Assembly: GCF_034676545.1 (NCBI RefSeq)
Contig: NZ_JAUCBZ010000015.1
Span: forward strand, 465,001-529,000
DNA: 64,000 bases
From: Pararhodobacter sp.
GTDB lineage: Bacteria; Pseudomonadota; Alphaproteobacteria; Rhodobacterales; Rhodobacteraceae
Reading direction: 5' to 3'
This document shows, one piece after another, positions 1 to 7,698 of the stretch (position 1 is its first letter; each line of letters begins with the position of its first letter). The notes beneath the pieces were generated by a model. It ran no database searches. It was given only the letters and a program-made list of their open reading frames with translations, and was not told the DNA's origin. The translations under genes and the position numbers were made by a program.

Positions 1-720
1 ATGGATCGCATTGACGAGCTTGTCCTTGGCGAGGCCGGGGTGAATGGAGACGCCGGTGATTGAGACGACAGCCTGGTCAGCAGAGAAGGTCTCGTATTCG
101 ATCTCGCCCACCTCGGCCGCATCATAGGTATAGGCGAAGTCGACGCCGAGGTCCGCGGGGAGCTTGGAGTCGACGCCCCGGCCGATCTCTTCGTCGGGGG
201 TGAAGGCGATCCGCAGCGTGGGATGCGGGATCTCGGGGTTGGCCAGCAGATGCCGGGCGGCGGCCATGATGATCGCGATGCCGGCCTTGTCGTCGGCCCC
301 CAGCAAGGTCTTGCCGGAGGCGGTGATGATGTCGTGGCCGACCTTCGTCGCGAGATAGGGGAACTCGTCGGGGGTGAGGGTCAGGTTGGGGGCGTCGGGA
401 AAGGTGATCGCGCCGCCATTATAGCCGCGGATCACGCGGGGTTTCACGTTGGTCGCGTTGAATTGGGGGGCGGTGTCGACATGGGCGAGGAATCCGATGG
501 TCGGGCCGGGGGCGGTGCCGGGGATCGTGGCGAGGACGGTTCCGTAATCGGTGAGGGTGACATCTTGCGCGCCGATCTCGGTCAATTCGGCCACCAAAAG
601 CCGTGACAGATCGAGTTGAATCGCGGTGGAGGGGCTGGTGGGGCTGTCGGCGTCGGATTGGCTGTCGATCGCGCAATATCGGATCAGGCGGTCGGTGAGT
701 TCGGCGGTGAAGTCGGTCAT
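1..720 (-). CDS. pepT: Peptidase T (tripeptide aminopeptidase), C-terminal part cut off by the window edge
   Basis: Zinc-dependent M20 aminopeptidase that removes the N-terminal residue from tripeptides in the cytoplasm. The 240 codons visible run from an ATG at 720 out of the left edge, so roughly the last 40% of the usual ~410 residues is missing. Metal ligands expected for PepT are all seen: His80 and Asp82 in AHVDTAP, Asp143 in GADDKAG, the Glu177-Glu178 pair in TPDEEIG, and Asp200 in YTYDA. The SIHPG motif of the lid domain is near residue 227. No partner gene is visible on its side of the window. A TTGACA-like -35 box lies on the minus strand at 766-771, but I see no good -10. Confidence 0.95.
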   Translation of the reverse strand, partial: MTDFTAELTDRLIRYCAIDSQSDADSPTSPSTAIQLDLSRLLVAELTEIGAQDVTLTDYGTVLATIPGTAPGPTIGFLAHVDTAPQFNATNVKPRVIRGYNGGAITFPDAPNLTLTPDEFPYLATKVGHDIITASGKTLLGADDKAGIAIIMAAARHLLANPEIPHPTLRIAFTPDEEIGRGVDSKLPADLGVDFAYTYDAAEVGEIEYETFSADQAVVSITGVSIHPGLAKDKLVNAIH

Positions 721-901
721 TTTGCACCCTCTGGTTTTCGGAATGAGGCAACCAGATCGAGGGTTTGTCAAGCTGGGCTGGAGCGCGCCCGGCAGATTGT
801 CCCGCCGTGGGACAAAACGCGGGACACATGATTTCAAAGACTTGGCGTGCAGCATTTACCCGGTGTTAAGGCTTGTGGGCGGGATGTCTGCCGGGACGGA
901 C

Positions 902-921
902 GGTGCGTGCAAGCACGCACC
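902..921. repeat. Perfect 9-bp palindrome with AA loop
   Basis: GGTGCGTGC-AA-GCACGCACC, a perfect inverted repeat in the non-coding gap between pepT and the next gene (721-995). There is no T-run on either side, so it is not an obvious intrinsic terminator. Palindromes rich in GTGC/GCAC are common intergenic elements in Rhodobacterales genomes. I infer a dispersed repeat, but one window cannot show copy number. Confidence 0.5.
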
Positions 922-995
922 CTACGGGTTGCACATAGGATTGACGCAGCAGGGCAGCCGCGCCAACGTCGCCCGACACGATAAAGGGGAACAGA

Positions 996-1406
996 ATGCA
1001 TCCGACGATTGAACGCATGATGGCGGTGGTTGCCGCGGGCCGTGAGGCGGATATCCACAGCCTTCTGGCCGAGGATGTCGATTTCCTGCCGCCGACCTAC
1101 TGGAAAACATGGACCGGCCGCGAACCGGTGGCGGCTTTGCTGGGCCATGTCGGGCGGATCTTCTCGGATTTCGAATATCGCCGGATCATGGGGGACGGCA
1201 ACGACTGGGCGCTGGAGTTCCAATGCAAGATCGGGGATCTGGACGCCGTGGGTGTCGACCTGATCACGCTGGACGACACCGGGCTGATCGCCACCTTTGA
1301 AGTGGTCATGCGCCCGCTGAAATCCGTCGAGGCGCTGCGGGCGGCGATGAATGCCTCGGTGGCCAGCGACCCGCGCTTCGCGGCGTTTCGGGCGGCGCTG
1401 AGCTGA
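996..1406 (+). CDS. NTF2-like / SnoaL-like small protein
   Basis: A 136-residue soluble protein without signal peptide or membrane segment. Its size and pattern fit the NTF2-like cone fold (SnoaL-like): an N-terminal helix with a repeated A-x-G-R-E opening, a W-K-T-W-T-G-R-E stretch that resembles the first strand region, then alternating strands ending in an amphipathic helix. Proteins of this fold bind or isomerise small molecules, and the substrate here cannot be read from sequence. The start at 996 is supported by an AAGGGG ribosome binding site 5-10 bases upstream. It appears to be monocistronic. A CGCAGC/GCTGCG hairpin (1425-1442) follows but lacks a T-run. The fold assignment is from general pattern only. 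Confidence 0.7.
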   Translation: MHPTIERMMAVVAAGREADIHSLLAEDVDFLPPTYWKTWTGREPVAALLGHVGRIFSDFEYRRIMGDGNDWALEFQCKIGDLDAVGVDLITLDDTGLIATFEVVMRPLKSVEALRAAMNASVASDPRFAAFRAALS

Positions 1407-1574
1407 CACTATAATGGCAAAGGGCGCAGCAAGGCGGCTGCGTTGACACCCCGTGTCCTGACAAGAGCACCTTTGACCGGCAGCGACTGCAGGGCCAGCA
1501 AAACCCTGCAACAACCGCACGGGTTTCGGACGGGATTTGTGGAAGGGCCACGCGGGATCGTTTGCGCCTGTTCC

Positions 1575-1634
1575 AAAAAGGAGGGTTATGAGAACATGCG
1601 CGTAATATTGTCTGGTGTATGCCATCTGGGTTAA
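1575..1634 (+). other. Very strong Shine-Dalgarno followed by a 12-codon orphan reading frame
   Basis: An AAAAAGGAGGG sequence (1575-1585), an almost ideal ribosome binding site, precedes ATG at 1588 (stops after 5 codons) and ATG at 1596 (MRVILSGVCHLG, stop at 1632-1634). The frame ends 33 bases before the AT-rich gene at 1667. It could be a leader peptide, or the surviving 5' end of a gene replaced when the downstream gene arrived. It is too short to identify. Confidence 0.3.
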
Positions 1635-1666
1635 AGACAGCCGGTTAAAAAATAAGGAGCTTTAGA

Positions 1667-2239
1667 ATGAACATCAAACGTGCACGTGTAATCAGTGAAA
1701 ATATAACTTTTTTCAACACCGCACTGGAAAATCTCGCGGCGAGGCATTTCTTTACTGAGGCTGTGCGTTGCGTCGAATACGATCCCCCACTATCACTTGC
1801 AGGCATAACTTGCTTGATATGCGGGATCGAAGGTTCGTTACGATTTAGTGTGGAAGAGCATTGCACACAAAAAAAATCGTCCGAAACGATTGATTTAGAT
1901 AGTTCTCTTAACTTCAATAATCGCCTCTTACAGAAGGCGGCTCAACTTGGTTTCAACATTGAGGTGCTCGCCTTCCACGAGGAGGTTGGTAAAATGGCAA
2001 AACTCGTCGAAGTTAAAAAACCGCCAGTTGGGATAGTTATGTGGAGAAACGAACTGACACATGGTCGCGCGTATAGGGCGGCAGCGAACTTCGGACAAAG
2101 TGACTGGAGTGATCCAATTATGCTGGAGCCAGCATTCAAAGAAATGCTGGATATTTCTTACAGATACTCCCAGGAATTAGCAAAGTTCAGAGGCGTCGAG
2201 TTAAGTCCTGACAACGATTTAAATCCTTTTGGTATTTAG
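1667..2239 (+). CDS. AT-rich hypothetical protein with HEPN-like R-N-x3-H motif
   Basis: A 190-residue, apparently all-helical, cytoplasmic protein with no close family that I can name. Residues 126-135 read WRNELTHGRA, so R127-N128-x3-H132 matches the R-x(4-6)-H catalytic motif of HEPN-domain ribonucleases, in the usual form R-N-x-x-x-H-G. HEPN proteins act in toxin-antitoxin, abortive-infection and CRISPR systems, but some DUF4145-like members have no known activity. Base and codon use differ sharply from both neighbours: many AAA, ATA, TTA and AAT codons in an otherwise GC-rich region, a sign of transfer. The start is set by AAGGAG 9-14 bases upstream. It stands alone, with no nucleotidyltransferase antitoxin beside it. 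A terminator follows at 2297-2325. Confidence 0.75.
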   Translation: MNIKRARVISENITFFNTALENLAARHFFTEAVRCVEYDPPLSLAGITCLICGIEGSLRFSVEEHCTQKKSSETIDLDSSLNFNNRLLQKAAQLGFNIEVLAFHEEVGKMAKLVEVKKPPVGIVMWRNELTHGRAYRAAANFGQSDWSDPIMLEPAFKEMLDISYRYSQELAKFRGVELSPDNDLNPFGI

Positions 2240-2296
2240 TTTAGAATATTTGGTCAAAACCAAGCCTCCCAAAAACCACCGTTCCCGAACGCAAAA

Positions 2297-2325
2297 CGCG
2301 CGCCCCAAGGGACGCGCGCTTTTTT
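2297..2325. terminator. Bidirectional intrinsic terminator
   Basis: A GCGCGC...GCGCGC hairpin with a CCCAAGGG core is followed by six T on the plus strand. On the minus strand the same hairpin is followed by TTTTG. It lies between the convergent genes at 1667-2239 and 2344-3306 and probably serves both. Confidence 0.85.
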
Positions 2326-2343
2326 GTCGTCTCGTGACAGACC

Positions 2344-3306
2344 TTAGCCCAGCGACGGATCAATCGCTTTGCAGGCGTCGACCAGACCTTTGACGGCCTT
2401 GACCGATTTGTCGAACATCTCCTGCTCTTCGGCGTTCAGGGTGATGTTGACGACACGCTCGACCCCGCCCGCGCCGATGATGGTTGGCACGCCGACATAC
2501 ATGTCGTTCACGCCCAACTCACCATCGCAATAGGCCGCACAAGGCAGCAGGCGCTTTTGGTCGCGCAGATAGGCTTCGGCCATTTCAATGGCGCTGGTGG
2601 CCGGAGCGTAGAACGCCGAGCCGGTTTTCAGCAGGCCAACGATCTCGGCGCCGCCGTCGCGGGTGCGCTGAACGATGGCGTCCAGCTTGTCCTGCGTGGT
2701 CCAGCCCATCTCGACCAGATCGGGCAGCGGGATGCCGCCAACGGTGGAATAGCGCACCGAGGGCACCATCGTGTCGCCGTGGCCACCCAGCACAAAGGCG
2801 GTGACGTCGCGCATGGAAACGTTGAATTCCGAGGCGAGGAAGTGACGGAAGCGCGCCGAATCAAGCACGCCAGCCATGCCGACAACCTTGTTGGTCGGCA
2901 GACCCGAGAACTGCTGCAGCGCCCAGACCATCGCATCAAGCGGGTTGGTGATGCAGATCACGAAGGCGTCGGGGGCGTGCTGCTTGATGCCTTCGCCAAC
3001 CGATTTCATGACCTTGAGGTTGATGCCCAACAGGTCATCGCGCGACATGCCCGGCTTGCGCGCCACGCCAGCGGTGACGATGCACACGTCAGCGCCAGCA
3101 ATATCGGCATAGTCGTTGGTGCCGGTGAAGCTGCCGTCAAAGCCCTCGGACGGGCCGGATTCGGAAATGTCGAGCGCCTTGCCCTGGGGGATACCCTCGG
3201 CAATGTCGAACAGGACAACGTCGCCGAGTTCCTTGATCGCGGCGAGATGGGCGAGCGTGCCGCCGATCTGGCCCGCGCCGATGAGGGCAATTTTGGGTCT
3301 GGCCAT
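2344..3306 (-). CDS. mdh: Malate dehydrogenase (LDH-like type)
   Basis: NAD-dependent interconversion of malate and oxaloacetate in the TCA cycle. At 320 residues it is the lactate-dehydrogenase-like form usual in alphaproteobacteria. The Rossmann motif GAGQIGG is at residues 10-16. Substrate-binding Arg83 and Arg89 lie on either side of KPGMS, Asp149 and Arg152 are in VLDSARF, and the catalytic His176 is in LGGHGDTMVP. The start ATG at 3306 begins MARPKIALIG, exactly at the first strand of the fold. It is the first gene of a carbon-metabolism block that continues with mcl2, mch and sdhCDAB on the other strand. The same grouping is known from Rhodobacter sphaeroides. Confidence 0.98.
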   Translation of the reverse strand: MARPKIALIGAGQIGGTLAHLAAIKELGDVVLFDIAEGIPQGKALDISESGPSEGFDGSFTGTNDYADIAGADVCIVTAGVARKPGMSRDDLLGINLKVMKSVGEGIKQHAPDAFVICITNPLDAMVWALQQFSGLPTNKVVGMAGVLDSARFRHFLASEFNVSMRDVTAFVLGGHGDTMVPSVRYSTVGGIPLPDLVEMGWTTQDKLDAIVQRTRDGGAEIVGLLKTGSAFYAPATSAIEMAEAYLRDQKRLLPCAAYCDGELGVNDMYVGVPTIIGAGGVERVVNITLNAEEQEMFDKSVKAVKGLVDACKAIDPSLG

Positions 3307-3445
3307 TAGAGTTCTCCGGTCAGTTGCGGTTTTCGCGCTATGCGTAAGCCCTCAGCGGGCGTCGCGCAAGCCTCGCGGCGTCGCAGCAAACCGGATTATG
3401 TCGCTGTTATCGCTGTCAGCGTCGTTTTGCCACGACGCTATGCGA

Positions 3446-3748
3446 TCAGGCGGGGTTGCCGCGCGCGGGTTGCAACCCGTGAGTCGCGTCAAACCCGGTG
3501 CCGTTCGCCAGCAGACAACTGCGGCCATCGGGGAGATGCAGCACCAGGCTCCAGGTGCCGGAGCTGGCCGCGAACAGGTCAAGCGTGGCACCGCGATTGG
3601 CGACCCCGGTGGCAAGGCGCTCCTCGCCGCGCTGGTCGATGACGAATTGCAAGACCTGCTCGCGTGGGGCGCAAGGCAGGGATTGGGCGGCCGCGGGCGT
3701 GGCGGCAATGACCAGGGAGGCGGCGACGGATCCAAGCGAGCGAAACAT
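3446..3748 (-). CDS. Small secreted protein of unknown function
   Basis: A 100-residue protein with a clear Sec signal peptide: a positively charged start, a hydrophobic stretch to about residue 20, and an A-x-A-Q cleavage site near residue 21. The mature part contains two cysteines (in LPCAPREQ and RSCLL), which could form one disulfide in the periplasm. No catalytic motif is evident. It is read in the same direction as mdh but starts 440 bases upstream of it, so co-transcription with mdh is possible. I do not recognise a named family. Confidence 0.7.
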   Translation of the reverse strand: MFRSLGSVAASLVIAATPAAAQSLPCAPREQVLQFVIDQRGEERLATGVANRGATLDLFAASSGTWSLVLHLPDGRSCLLANGTGFDATHGLQPARGNPA

Positions 3749-3905
3749 GGGGAAACCCTTTGTGGTTGATGCGTCGGACCAGTCTGCCGGGGTATGGGAA
3801 ATGAGGCCCTAACGGTGCGTTCTCTCTGCACCGCAGAAAATACCGCTTGCCATTTGTGACGGAATTTGGTGGTTTGCGCGCAATATTGTTTCACGGGAGA
3901 AGATC

Positions 3906-4778
3906 ATGGACAGCCGCCCTTTCCGCTCGATGCTGTATATCCCCGGCTCGAAAGAGCGCGCGATGGAGAAGGCCCGGAGCCTTGCCACCGACGCGATCAT
4001 CTTTGATCTGGAAGACGCGGTGGCGGTCGATGAAAAGGCCAATGCGCGCGAATTGCTGGCGAAAACGCTGATGACGTCGGAGTTTGGCCCACGGGCAAAA
4101 GTCATACGGATCAACGGCTTCGATACGGAATGGGCCGAGGCGGATCTGGAGGTGATTGCCCAGGCGCGGCCCGAGGCGATCTTGTTGCCCAAGGTGAACT
4201 CGGCGGCGGATATTCAGGCGCTGGCCGACCGGCTGGAGGCGCGCGCACAAACCGCCGACACGGTGATCTGGGCGATGATGGAGACGCCGCAGGGCATCCT
4301 GAACGCCGGGGAAATCGCCGCCGCGCCGCGGATGGCCGGGTTCGTGATCGGCACCAATGATCTGGCCAAGGAGCTGAACTGCCGATTCCGCGCCGACCGA
4401 TTGCCGATGCAGTATGCGTTGCAGACCTGTCTGATGGCGGCGCGCGCGGCGGGGATCGTGGCGGTGGATGGCGTTTACAATGCGTTCAAGGACGACGAAG
4501 GGCTGCGGGTCGAGTGCGAACAGGGCCGCGATCTGGGGTTTGACGGCAAGACCCTGATCCACCCGGCGCAACTGGCAATTGCCAACGCCGCCTTTGCCCC
4601 CGACGCCGCCGCGATTGATCTGGCGCGGCGCCAGATTGCCGCCTTTGACGAGGCGACGGCCAAGGGGCTGGGGGTTGCGGTTGTCGATGGCAAGATCGTG
4701 GAAAATCTGCATATCGTGACGGCCCGTGCGACTCTGGATCGTGCCGAGGCCATCGCAACGCTGCAAAAGGGACTGTAA
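3906..4778 (+). CDS. mcl2: (3S)-malyl-CoA thioesterase / CoA ester lyase family (Mcl2-like)
   Basis: Member of the HpcH/HpaI-CitE TIM-barrel family, 290 residues. Family landmarks are present: the N-terminal SMLYIPGS, FDLEDAV with the metal-binding acidic residues, METPQGILNA in the barrel, and GFDGKTLIHPAQ near the C-terminus. In R. sphaeroides the paralogue found beside mch and sdh is Mcl2, which hydrolyses (3S)-malyl-CoA to malate and CoA in the ethylmalonyl-CoA pathway. The ~318-residue Mcl1, which cleaves malyl-CoA and methylmalyl-CoA, lies elsewhere. Length and neighbourhood favour the thioesterase here. That choice is inference, and a lyase role is not excluded. GGGAGA precedes the ATG. 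The NnrU gene follows after one base. Confidence 0.85.
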   Translation: MDSRPFRSMLYIPGSKERAMEKARSLATDAIIFDLEDAVAVDEKANARELLAKTLMTSEFGPRAKVIRINGFDTEWAEADLEVIAQARPEAILLPKVNSAADIQALADRLEARAQTADTVIWAMMETPQGILNAGEIAAAPRMAGFVIGTNDLAKELNCRFRADRLPMQYALQTCLMAARAAGIVAVDGVYNAFKDDEGLRVECEQGRDLGFDGKTLIHPAQLAIANAAFAPDAAAIDLARRQIAAFDEATAKGLGVAVVDGKIVENLHIVTARATLDRAEAIATLQKGL

Positions 4779-4779
4779 G

Positions 4780-5337
4780 ATGGGATATGTACTGCTGACG
4801 GCAGGGGTCCTGTTATGGGCCTACTCGCATTTGATGAAACGACTCACACCGGGCCTGCGCGCCAGGATGGGTGAGAATGGCGGCAAGATGGCCGTCAGTG
4901 TGATGTCGATCATCGCGATTTACCTGATGGTCAAAGGCTATGGCCGCGCCGCGCCGATCGACCTGTGGAACCCGCCCGCGTTCATGACGCATATCAACAA
5001 CACGCTGATGCTGATTGCGGTGTTCCTGCTGGGGCTTGGCTATTCGCGCGGCGTGCTGCGCAGCAAGATGCGGCATCCGATGCTGGGCGCGGTCAAGGTC
5101 TGGGCACTGGCGCATTTGCTGGTCAACGGCGATCTGGCCTCGGTGATCCTGTTTGGCGGGTTGCTGGCCTGGGCGGTGGTCGACATGATCATGATCAACC
5201 GGCAAACACCGCCCTGGGTGCGGCCCGCGGCTGGCCCGGTGATCAACGACGTCCTTTATGGGGTGATTTCGCTGCTGGTGTTCGGCGTGATCGCCTATGT
5301 TCACCTGTGGCTTGGCGTTTCGCCGTTTGGGGGCTGA
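4780..5337 (+). CDS. nnrU: NnrU family integral membrane protein
   Basis: A 185-residue polytopic membrane protein with about five hydrophobic segments (approximate residues 1-17, 37-54, 73-90, 104-130 and 155-180). The NnrU family was named from a gene needed for nitrite/NO metabolism in R. sphaeroides 2.4.3, but its biochemical role is not established. The histidines in AYSHLMKR and KVWALAHLLVNGD are typical of the family. ATG at 4780 follows the mcl2 stop by a single base, which decides the start and implies translational coupling. Nothing for denitrification is nearby. The gene is simply embedded in the mcl2-mch block, as in related genomes. Confidence 0.88.
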   Translation: MGYVLLTAGVLLWAYSHLMKRLTPGLRARMGENGGKMAVSVMSIIAIYLMVKGYGRAAPIDLWNPPAFMTHINNTLMLIAVFLLGLGYSRGVLRSKMRHPMLGAVKVWALAHLLVNGDLASVILFGGLLAWAVVDMIMINRQTPPWVRPAAGPVINDVLYGVISLLVFGVIAYVHLWLGVSPFGG

Positions 5338-5338
5338 T

Positions 5339-5542
5339 ATGAAACTGTACCGACTGCTGACCGAGGACGACACGTCAGAGTTCTGCCACAAGGTCACCTT
5401 GGCCTTGAACAAGGGCTGGGAGTTGCATGGCTCGCCAACCATGGCGTTTGACGCGGCGCGGGGCGTGATGCGCTGCGCGCAAGCGGTGACCAAAGAGGCG
5501 CCGGGAACCTATACGCCCGAGACGAAATTGGGCGTGCAATAG
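5339..5542 (+). CDS. DUF1737 domain protein
   Basis: A 67-residue soluble protein matching the short DUF1737 pattern: MKLYRLLTEDD at the start, a central helix NKGWELHG, and a small C-terminal extension. Function is unknown across the family. The ATG overlaps the NnrU stop region by spacing (stop at 5335-5337, start at 5339), so it is part of the same transcript. No signal peptide is present. Confidence 0.85.
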   Translation: MKLYRLLTEDDTSEFCHKVTLALNKGWELHGSPTMAFDAARGVMRCAQAVTKEAPGTYTPETKLGVQ

Positions 5543-5628
5543 GGGGCGCTGCCCCCTCGCCCTGCGGGCTCACCCCCGGAGTATTTTTGAGCAAGATGAA
5601 GGGGCCCCAAAACAAGGGGTGAAGGATC

Positions 5629-6655
5629 ATGAAAACCAATCCCGGCCGTTTCTTTGAGGATTACCGTCTTGGCGAGGTGATCCGCCATGCGGTGCCGCGC
5701 ACGCTTTCGGGGGGGCGAGCGGGCGTTGTATCATGCGCTGTATCCGGCGCGGGGCGCGTTGTATTCCTCGGATGAATTTGCCCGCGCCAGTGGTCTGGCC
5801 GCCAGTCCTCTGGATGATCTGATCGTGTTTCACACGGTGTTCGGCAAGACAGTGCCCGATATCAGCCTGAATGCGATTGCCAATCTGGGCTATGCCGAGG
5901 GGCGGTTTTTGCAGCCGGTCTATCCAGGGGATACGCTGGCCTCGCGATCCGAGGTGATCGGGCTGAAGCAGAACTCGAACGGGAAATCGGGCGTGGTCTA
6001 TGTGCGCACCACCGGCACGAACCAGCGCAGCGAGGCGGTGCTGGAGTATGTGCGCTGGGTGATGGTGCGCAAGCGCGATCCGGAGGCCCCGGCGCCCGAG
6101 GTTCTGGTGCCGGATTTGGCGGATGTTGTCGATGTTAGCGATTTGGTCATCCCTGAAGGGCTATCGTTTGAGCGTTACGACTTTGAACTGGCTGGCGAGC
6201 GGTATCGGGCGCGCGATTACGCGGTCGGCGAGGTGATTGAACATGTCGACGGTGTGACGGTTGAGGAAGCCGAGCATATGCTGGCGACCCGGCTGTGGCA
6301 GAACACCGCCAAGGTGCATTTCGACGCGACGCACCGCGCCGACGGGCAACGGCTGATTTACGGCGGGCATATCATCAGTCTGGCGCGGGCGCTGTCGTTC
6401 AACGGCCTGGCGAATGCGCAGATGATGGTGGCGATCAACGGCGGGGCACATGCCAATCCGTGCTATGCGGGCATGACCGTCAAGGCATGGTCCGAGGTGT
6501 TGGATGTCGCTGCAACCAGCGCACCCGGTGTTGCAGCGGTCCGGTTGCGGTTGGTGGCGACCAGCGGCGCTGGGACGGCCTTGCGCGGCGAGGATGGGAA
6601 ATACCGGCCCGAGGTTTTGTTGGACCTGGATTATTGGGCCTTGATGCCGGCGTGA
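5629..6655 (+). CDS. mch: Mesaconyl-CoA hydratase, reading frame broken by one extra G
   Basis: Mch interconverts beta-methylmalyl-CoA and mesaconyl-C1-CoA in the ethylmalonyl-CoA pathway of acetate assimilation. It has two MaoC-like hot-dog domains. The ATG at 5629 (GAAGGA upstream) opens MKTNPGRFFEDYRLGEV, the normal N-terminus, but a run of seven G at 5709-5715 shifts the frame to an early stop. With six G the protein continues T-L-S-G-G-E-R-A-L-Y-H and reads through to 6655 as 341 residues, the expected length. The first hydratase domain includes PLDDLIVFHTVFGKTV and LGYAEGRF. The second includes NTAKVHFD and YGGHIISLARALSFNG. An in-frame ATG at 5687 would give a product lacking about 20 correct residues. 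Sequence error or a very recent mutation is more likely than programmed frameshifting. Confidence 0.9.
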
Positions 6656-6829
6656 GTGCTGCGCCACTGTTTCGCCCTTGGCGTAGTTACAAAAAATCAA
6701 CATTCCCGCGCCATATGATGGGTGCCGACGTATTTCAGTTGCCGGATCGCGGATCATGGTGCTTGTGCTCAGGTATCATTGGAATGGCCTTGCATGGCCA
6801 CTCTTCAACAGTCATGGAGATGACCCAGA

Positions 6830-7453
6830 ATGAAGCCTTCGTTTGTCGTGATCGCAATGGCCGGTTTGCTGATGGCAACCGGGACGGCCTCGGCGCAATC
6901 GCTGTCCTTTGGCGCGACTTTAACTTCGGACTATATCTCTCGTGGCGTCAGCCAGACGGGTCACGACCCGGCGTTTCAGCCATGGATCGAATACGAGTCG
7001 AATGGCTGGTACGCGGGTCTGTGGGCGTCAAATGTGGCATTCGCACCGGACAACGTGGAAATCGACCTGTATGGCGGCTATCGCTGGGCGATGAACGCCA
7101 CCAGCCTGGACGTCGGTTATGCGCGCTATTTCTATGACAGCACCGGCGACGCAAGCGGGGAACTCTATTTGCTGGTCGAGCAAGGTCTGGGTGAAACCGC
7201 CGCGATCAATGGCGGCATCTATCTGGGGCATTCGGGCGGGCTGACGATAAACGACGCGCATATCGGCTTCAGCGCCAGCCTGATGCCCAATCTGACCGCC
7301 TCGACCACCTTTGGCGTGACGCCCGGGTCGATGTATTATGGGCTTGTCGGACTCAGCTATGCGGTGAATGACAATTTCTCGCTCGAGGCCGAGATCCATG
7401 ACGCCACCGCGCAGTCCACACGCCTCGTGGTGTCCACCGACCTGAGCTTTTGA
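6830..7453 (+). CDS. TorF family putative outer-membrane porin
   Basis: A 207-residue secreted protein with a signal peptide cleaved near ASAQS (residue 22) and a mature part of alternating hydrophobic beta strands ending in Phe, as expected for outer-membrane insertion. The opening LSFGATLTSDYISRGVSQTG is the hallmark of the TIGR02001 / Gcw_chp family of putative porins. Substrate is unknown. An intrinsic terminator closes the gene at 7480-7505, so it is transcribed apart from sdh. GTTTCGCCCTTGGCGTAG-type sequence upstream (6656-6829) shows no recognisable regulator site. Confidence 0.85.
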   Translation: MKPSFVVIAMAGLLMATGTASAQSLSFGATLTSDYISRGVSQTGHDPAFQPWIEYESNGWYAGLWASNVAFAPDNVEIDLYGGYRWAMNATSLDVGYARYFYDSTGDASGELYLLVEQGLGETAAINGGIYLGHSGGLTINDAHIGFSASLMPNLTASTTFGVTPGSMYYGLVGLSYAVNDNFSLEAEIHDATAQSTRLVVSTDLSF

Positions 7454-7479
7454 GGCGCACAGGCCGTGCTGCGGAATCA

Positions 7480-7505
7480 GGCGGGCGATCCTGGCTCGCC
7501 TTTTT
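7480..7505 (+). terminator. Intrinsic terminator of the porin gene
   Basis: A GGCGGGC/GCTCGCC stem of 7 bp (one G-T pair), a seven-base loop, then TTTTTC. It separates the porin gene from the sdh operon. Confidence 0.75.
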
Positions 7506-7524
7506 CTTTGTGTGCAGGTCAGAA

Positions 7525-7559
7525 GATGTGATCACACGCCTTTGTGGTGTGATCACATC
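7525..7559. promoter_or_regulatory. Paired identical palindromes, candidate double operator upstream of sdhC
   Basis: GATGTGATCACAC (7525-7537) and its exact reverse complement GTGTGATCACATC (7547-7559). Each arm contains the self-complementary 10-mer TGTGATCACA, with centres 21 bp apart, two turns of B-DNA. This spacing suits two dimers binding on the same DNA face. The site lies 140 bp upstream of the sdhC start. The core resembles GntR/FCD or Crp-type operators in general form, but the regulator cannot be named. An RNA hairpin followed by T6 at 7565-7570 is an alternative reading. Confidence 0.55.
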
Positions 7560-7698
7560 GCGGGTTTTTTCGGTATCCCGCCGCATACATTCACGTCAAA
7601 CGCAAATGGTCGCGTGACTTGAGCGAAAAATCCGCTATCTATCCGACTGAAGCCAGCCGGCCCCGTGGGCCGACGCGCCAACCAAAGAGGGACCGATC

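Noticed and set aside
5687..6655. Internal ATG at 5687 as the true start of mch
   Set aside because: It yields a foreign N-terminus (MRCRARFRG) in place of the conserved one, which is encoded just upstream in the other frame with a proper ribosome site.
7525..7570. Intrinsic terminator formed by the sdh upstream palindromes
   Set aside because: The T-run starts five bases after the stem, a good terminator already exists at 7480-7505, and each arm is itself palindromic, which points to protein binding.
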